Source: an uncultured Bacteroides sp.
Lineage (GTDB): Bacteria; Bacteroidota; Bacteroidia; Bacteroidales; Bacteroidaceae
Direction of reading: 5' to 3'
Assembly (NCBI GenBank): GCA_934716785.1
Contig: CAKUYM010000136.1
Location: 1 to 10,503 of the forward strand
DNA: 10,503 nt
Shown: positions 7,646 through 10,503 of the stretch, piece after piece
How the letters are laid out: each line of letters opens with the position of its first letter
How positions within the stretch are numbered: position 1 is the first letter of the stretch
Program-made: the position numbers and the translations under genes
The notes under the pieces: model-generated
The model's database searches: none
What the model was told of the DNA's origin: nothing
The model's input: the letters and a program-made list of their open reading frames with translations, nothing else

Positions 7646-8842
7646 ATGGAACATAAAACAAGAATTAAAGGAAATGTCCACTATGTGGGGGTAAATGACC
7701 GTAACAAGCACAGATTTGAAGCAATGTGGCCGTTGCCCTATGGAGTGTCATATAACTCTTATCTGATTGATGATGAAATGGTGGCATTGGTGGATACGGT
7801 AGATATTTGTTATTTTGAAGTTTACTTGCGCAAAATCAAGCAGGTGATAGGAGAACGTCCCATTAATTATTTGATTATAAATCATATGGAACCGGATCAT
7901 TCCGGCTCTATCCGGTTGATTAAACAGCATTATCCGGATATTGTTATCGTTGGCAATAAGCAGACGTTCGGTATGGTTGAGGGCTTTTATGGCGTGACCG
8001 GTGAGCAATATCTGGTGAAAGACGGAGATTTCCTTGCTTTGGGACACCATAAACTGCGGTTTTATATGACACCGATGGTGCACTGGCCGGAAACGATGAT
8101 GACATTCGACGAGACGGATGGAATTCTTTTCTCCGGTGACGGATTCGGATGTTTTGGCACATTGGATGGAGGTTTTCTGGATACCCGCATGAACGTTGAC
8201 AAATACTGGGGAGAAATGGTTCGCTACTATTCCAATATCGTAGGCAAGTATGGAAGCCCTGTACAAAAGGCTTTGCAGAAGCTCGGCGGACTTCCTATTT
8301 CTGCTATTTGCTCTACTCACGGGCCGGTATGGACGGAAAATATAGCCAAGGTGATCGGCATATACGACCGTTTGAGCCGTTATGATGCGGATGAGGGTGT
8401 GGTCATTGCTTACGGAAGCATGTATGGAAATACGGAGCAGATGGCCGAGGCTATCGCTGCGGAACTTTCGGCACAAGGTATCAGGAACATCGTCATGCAT
8501 AATGTGACGAAGAGTCATCCTTCTTATATTATAGCGGATATTTTCCGTTATAAGGGGCTCATCATCGGTTCTCCTACTTATAGTAATCAGATATTTCCGG
8601 AAGTAGAAGCGTTGCTTTCAAAGATTCTGTTGCGTGAGGTGAAAGGTCGTTACTTCGGTTATTTCGGCTCTTTCACATGGGCAGGTGCAGCGGTGAAACG
8701 TATGGCAGAGTTTGCGGAGAAAAGCAAGTTTGAGTTGGTCGGTGAGCCGGTGGAGATGAAGCAGGCTATGAAAGATATCACCTATACCCAATGTGAGAAC
8801 TTGGCGCGTGCCATGGCGGAACGCTTGAAGAAAGACCGCTGA
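7646..8842 (+). CDS. FprA/FDP-type diiron flavoprotein (oxygen or nitric oxide reductase family)
   Basis: At 398 residues this is a class A flavodiiron protein: a metallo-beta-lactamase-like domain (about 1-248) followed by a flavodoxin domain (about 252-396), with no extra C-terminal domain. The diiron ligands are all present: His80, Glu82 and Asp84 in NHMEPDHSG, His146 in VHWPE, Asp165 in FSGDGFG and His225 in STHGPVW. The FMN phosphate-binding loop is YGSMYGNTEQ (256-265), with GSPTYSN at 309-314 and GSFTWAG at 341-347 as further FMN contacts. Known members reduce O2 to water and/or NO to N2O in the cytoplasm of anaerobes, with electrons usually from rubredoxin; no rubredoxin gene is visible here. 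O2 versus NO preference cannot be read from sequence. Start ATG 7646 is preceded by GAAG only 1-5 bases away, a weak ribosome site. It is flanked by the radical SAM gene and nagB on the same strand. Confidence 0.95.
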   Translation: MEHKTRIKGNVHYVGVNDRNKHRFEAMWPLPYGVSYNSYLIDDEMVALVDTVDICYFEVYLRKIKQVIGERPINYLIINHMEPDHSGSIRLIKQHYPDIVIVGNKQTFGMVEGFYGVTGEQYLVKDGDFLALGHHKLRFYMTPMVHWPETMMTFDETDGILFSGDGFGCFGTLDGGFLDTRMNVDKYWGEMVRYYSNIVGKYGSPVQKALQKLGGLPISAICSTHGPVWTENIAKVIGIYDRLSRYDADEGVVIAYGSMYGNTEQMAEAIAAELSAQGIRNIVMHNVTKSHPSYIIADIFRYKGLIIGSPTYSNQIFPEVEALLSKILLREVKGRYFGYFGSFTWAGAAVKRMAEFAEKSKFELVGEPVEMKQAMKDITYTQCENLARAMAERLKKDR

Positions 8843-8895
8843 AAAACAATGAATGAGATATTTATTTAATTACTAACCTATAAAACAATCGACTT

Positions 8896-9708
8896 ATGAG
8901 ATTAATTATTCAACCGGACTATCAGTCCGTATCTCAGTGGGCTGCACATTATGTTGCTGCAAAAATAAAGGCTGCCAATCCGACACCTGAAAAACCATTT
9001 GTATTAGGTTGCCCTACGGGTTCTTCTCCATTGGGTATGTACAAAGCGTTGATCGATTTGAATAAGAAAGGAATCGTTTCCTTCCAGAATGTAGTGACAT
9101 TCAATATGGATGAATATGTAGGATTGCCGAAAGAGCATCCGGAAAGCTACTATTCTTTTATGTGGAACAATTTCTTCAGCCATATCGACATCAAACGTGA
9201 GAATACAAACATCTTGAACGGCAATGCTCCTGATTTGGATGCAGAATGCGCACGTTACGAAGAAAAGATTAAGTCATACGGTGGCATCGACTTGTTTATG
9301 GGTGGCATTGGTCCTGACGGTCATATTGCTTTCAACGAGCCGGGTTCTTCTTTAGCTTCACGCACTCGCCAAAAGACATTGACCACAGATACAATCATCG
9401 CCAATTCCCGTTTCTTTGACAATGACATCAATAAAGTGCCGAAAACAGCTCTTACTGTGGGTGTAGGTACAGTGCTTTCTGCCAAGGAAGTGATGATTAT
9501 CGTCAACGGACACAACAAGGCTCGTGCATTGTATCATGCGGTAGAAGGTTCCATCACTCAGATGTGGACAATCAGCGCACTGCAGATGCATGAAAAAGGA
9601 ATTATCGTTTGCGACGATGCTGCAACCGAAGAATTGAAGGTAGGTACTTACCGCTACTTTAAAGATATTGAAGCCGGTCATTTGGATCCGGAGTCTTTGA
9701 TTAAGTAA
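8896..9708 (+). CDS. nagB: Glucosamine-6-phosphate deaminase
   Basis: NagB converts glucosamine 6-phosphate to fructose 6-phosphate and ammonia in the cytoplasm, the last step feeding amino sugars (host mucin glycans, peptidoglycan) into glycolysis. The 270-residue chain is nearly the length of E. coli NagB, and key residues fall at the same numbers: Asp72 (NMDEYVG), Asp141 and His143 ([12 protein letters not shown]) and Glu148 in the active site. The residues of the GlcNAc-6-P allosteric site of the E. coli enzyme, Ser151, Ser152, Arg158, Lys160 and Tyr254, are also present, so allosteric activation is plausible. The phosphate-binding loop is [12 protein letters not shown] (38-49). It follows the flavoprotein by 53 bases; no clear TAnnTTTG element is in that gap, which suits read-through from upstream. 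It ends at a strong terminator. No nagA or transporter is adjacent, so the local context does not reflect an amino-sugar operon. Confidence 0.98.
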   Translation: MRLIIQPDYQSVSQWAAHYVAAKIKAANPTPEKPFVLGCPTGSSPLGMYKALIDLNKKGIVSFQNVVTFNMDEYVGLPKEHPESYYSFMWNNFFSHIDIKRENTNILNGNAPDLDAECARYEEKIKSYGGIDLFMGGIGPDGHIAFNEPGSSLASRTRQKTLTTDTIIANSRFFDNDINKVPKTALTVGVGTVLSAKEVMIIVNGHNKARALYHAVEGSITQMWTISALQMHEKGIIVCDDAATEELKVGTYRYFKDIEAGHLDPESLIK

Positions 9709-9735
9709 GAGAGTGGTTAAGCTCTTCTTGTAATA

Positions 9736-9777
9736 AAAACAACCCTCGTTGCATATAGTTGCAACGAGGGTTGTTTT
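9736..9777. terminator. Bidirectional intrinsic terminator between nagB and the YciO-like gene
   Basis: A perfect 18-bp stem pairs 9736-9753 with 9760-9777 around a 6-base loop (TATAGT). The core CAACCCTCGTTGCA is G/C-containing and the stem ends in AAAA/TTTT, giving a T-run on both strands (GTTTT on plus, GTTTTTATTA on minus). It begins 27 bases after the nagB stop and lies 14 bases beyond the stop of the convergent gene, so it can serve both. Confidence 0.92.
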
Positions 9778-9791
9778 ATGTATAAGGATTT

Positions 9792-10406
9792 TTAGTTATC
9801 TTCCAACCATCCTTTTCCTTGCCGGATGATTTCCGGTTCGCCTTCTGTGCATTTTACCACTGTCGAAGGTTCTATTCCTCCGATACCACCGTCGATAATC
9901 AGGTCTACTATGTCCCCGAACTTTTCGTCTATAAGTTCAGGGTCGGTCATGTATTCCAAATCCTCATGTTCTTCATGAGGCAGTGTGGTGGTCATGATAG
10001 GAGCGTCGAGCAGTCGGGCAATCTCGCGGATAATGTTATTGTCCGGCATACGGATACCCACTTCTTTCCGGTTTCGGAAAATCTTGGGCAGACGGTTTGT
10101 CCCGTTCAGGATAAAGGTGAACGGTCCCGGAAGGTTATGCTTCATAAGCTTGAATACACTGTTGTCAACTTTGGCATATTCGCTGATACTGCTCAAGTCA
10201 TAACAAATGATAGACAGGTTGTTTTTCCGTGGGTCTATCTCTTTGATCCGGCATATCCGTTCTATGGCACGCTCTTTCAAACCGTGGCAACCGATGGCGT
10301 ACATCGTATCGGTGGGATAGATGATAAGTCCGCCGTCATTCAGGATATCGATTACCTGTTGTAAATCCTGCGGGTTGTTATTTTTATCATATAACTTCAG
10401 AAGCAT
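9792..10406 (-). CDS. YrdC/Sua5/YciO-family protein, YciO-like subgroup
   Basis: The 204-residue protein is a single YrdC domain: GGLIIYPTDTMYAIGC (25-40), RAIERICRIKE (46-56), LMKHNLPGPFTFIL (87-100), VGIRMP (116-121), DLIIDGG (168-174) and STVV (181-184). True threonylcarbamoyl-AMP synthases (TsaC/Sua5), which start t6A37 tRNA modification, carry a KxR motif after the RI(C)xxK helix and a later SxN motif. Here the equivalents read KEI (55-57) and TTT (139-141), as in E. coli YciO, whose DNLxFRLMKxxxPGxxTFIL and PTTVI stretches it also resembles. So automated naming as L-threonylcarbamoyladenylate synthase may overstate its activity; nucleotide and RNA binding of the fold remain likely. It has no C-terminal Sua5 domain. 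It starts 21 bases after the stop of another minus-strand gene, so it is probably the last gene of that transcript, and ends at the shared terminator. Confidence 0.9.
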   Translation of the reverse strand: MLLKLYDKNNNPQDLQQVIDILNDGGLIIYPTDTMYAIGCHGLKERAIERICRIKEIDPRKNNLSIICYDLSSISEYAKVDNSVFKLMKHNLPGPFTFILNGTNRLPKIFRNRKEVGIRMPDNNIIREIARLLDAPIMTTTLPHEEHEDLEYMTDPELIDEKFGDIVDLIIDGGIGGIEPSTVVKCTEGEPEIIRQGKGWLEDN

Positions 10407-10427
10407 AACCTTTTCTTTTATCTTTCT

Positions 10428-10503
10428 TTATTTGAGTCTCTTTAAGAAATCCAATGCTTTCTCGGCAGCTTTTTCCGTTACTTTCTGCTTGATGGAATCC
10501 TTA
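10428..10503 (-). CDS. C-terminal tail of an unidentified protein (partial)
   Basis: A minus-strand frame enters from the right edge and stops at TAA (10430-10428). Only 24 residues are visible, beginning KDSIKQKVTEKAAEKA and ending LDFLKRLK. The tail is rich in Lys and Glu and would form a basic amphipathic helix. Its stop lies 21 bases upstream of the YciO-like start and no terminator fits between them, so the two genes are likely co-transcribed. The frame is convincing from its position and composition but the family cannot be recognised from so little. Confidence 0.65.
   Translation of the reverse strand, partial: KDSIKQKVTEKAAEKALDFLKRLK

Noticed and set aside
7748..8518. 256-codon minus-strand open frame
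   Set aside because: It is antisense to the flavodiiron protein, whose six metal ligands are all in place on the plus strand.
9819..10364. 181-codon plus-strand open frame
   Set aside because: It is antisense to the YciO-like gene, which has clear family motifs; it would also have to start past the terminator at 9777 without a promoter.
1..10503. A hidden novel defence, mobile or CRISPR-like system
   Set aside because: All long frames belong to recognised families and there are no repeat-spacer arrays, transposase, integrase, toxin-antitoxin or nuclease signatures in the window.

Overview
The window looks like a chromosomal segment of a gut Bacteroides or a close relative. The reasons are a SusC/SusD-type pair beside a polysaccharide lyase lipoprotein, start codons without strong Shine-Dalgarno sequences in A/T-rich leaders, several matches to the Bacteroides -7 element TAnnTTTG, and Bacteroidetes-like protein sequences throughout. 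The species cannot be fixed from sequence alone.

Left part (1-6353) is the edge of a polysaccharide utilization locus. On the minus strand are a complete SusC-like TonB-dependent outer-membrane transporter (4348-1115) and, 19 bases downstream, a SusD-like surface glycan-binding lipoprotein (from 1095, cut by the left window edge at 365 residues). Diverging from susC is a family 1 (PL1-like) pectate lyase lipoprotein (4615-6234) that ends at a good hairpin terminator. Together they suggest capture, cleavage and import of pectin (homogalacturonan) fragments. The 266-base divergent intergenic region should hold the control sites for both directions.

Middle (6235-6615) is an A/T-rich non-coding stretch of about 380 bases. 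It holds the lyase terminator, an 11-bp spaced inverted repeat, two overlapping and mutually exclusive inverted repeats, and a plausible promoter for the next gene.

Right part (6616-10503) is core-genome in character. Three plus-strand genes with short gaps (58 and 53 bases) encode a YhcC-like radical SAM protein (TIGR01212 type, function unknown), an FprA-type diiron flavoprotein (oxygen/NO reductase family) and glucosamine-6-phosphate deaminase NagB. A perfect 18-bp-stem bidirectional terminator separates nagB from a convergent minus-strand gene of the YrdC/Sua5/YciO family, which looks more like YciO than a true threonylcarbamoyl-AMP synthase. The C-terminal tail of another minus-strand gene enters at the right edge, 21 bases upstream of it.

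I see no tRNA, rRNA, CRISPR array, insertion sequence or phage gene. I found no convincing evidence of an undescribed multi-gene system. The points most worth a second look are the overlapping repeats at 6354-6546, the YciO-type motif changes, the unexplained radical SAM neighbour of the flavoprotein, and the divergent PUL control region.
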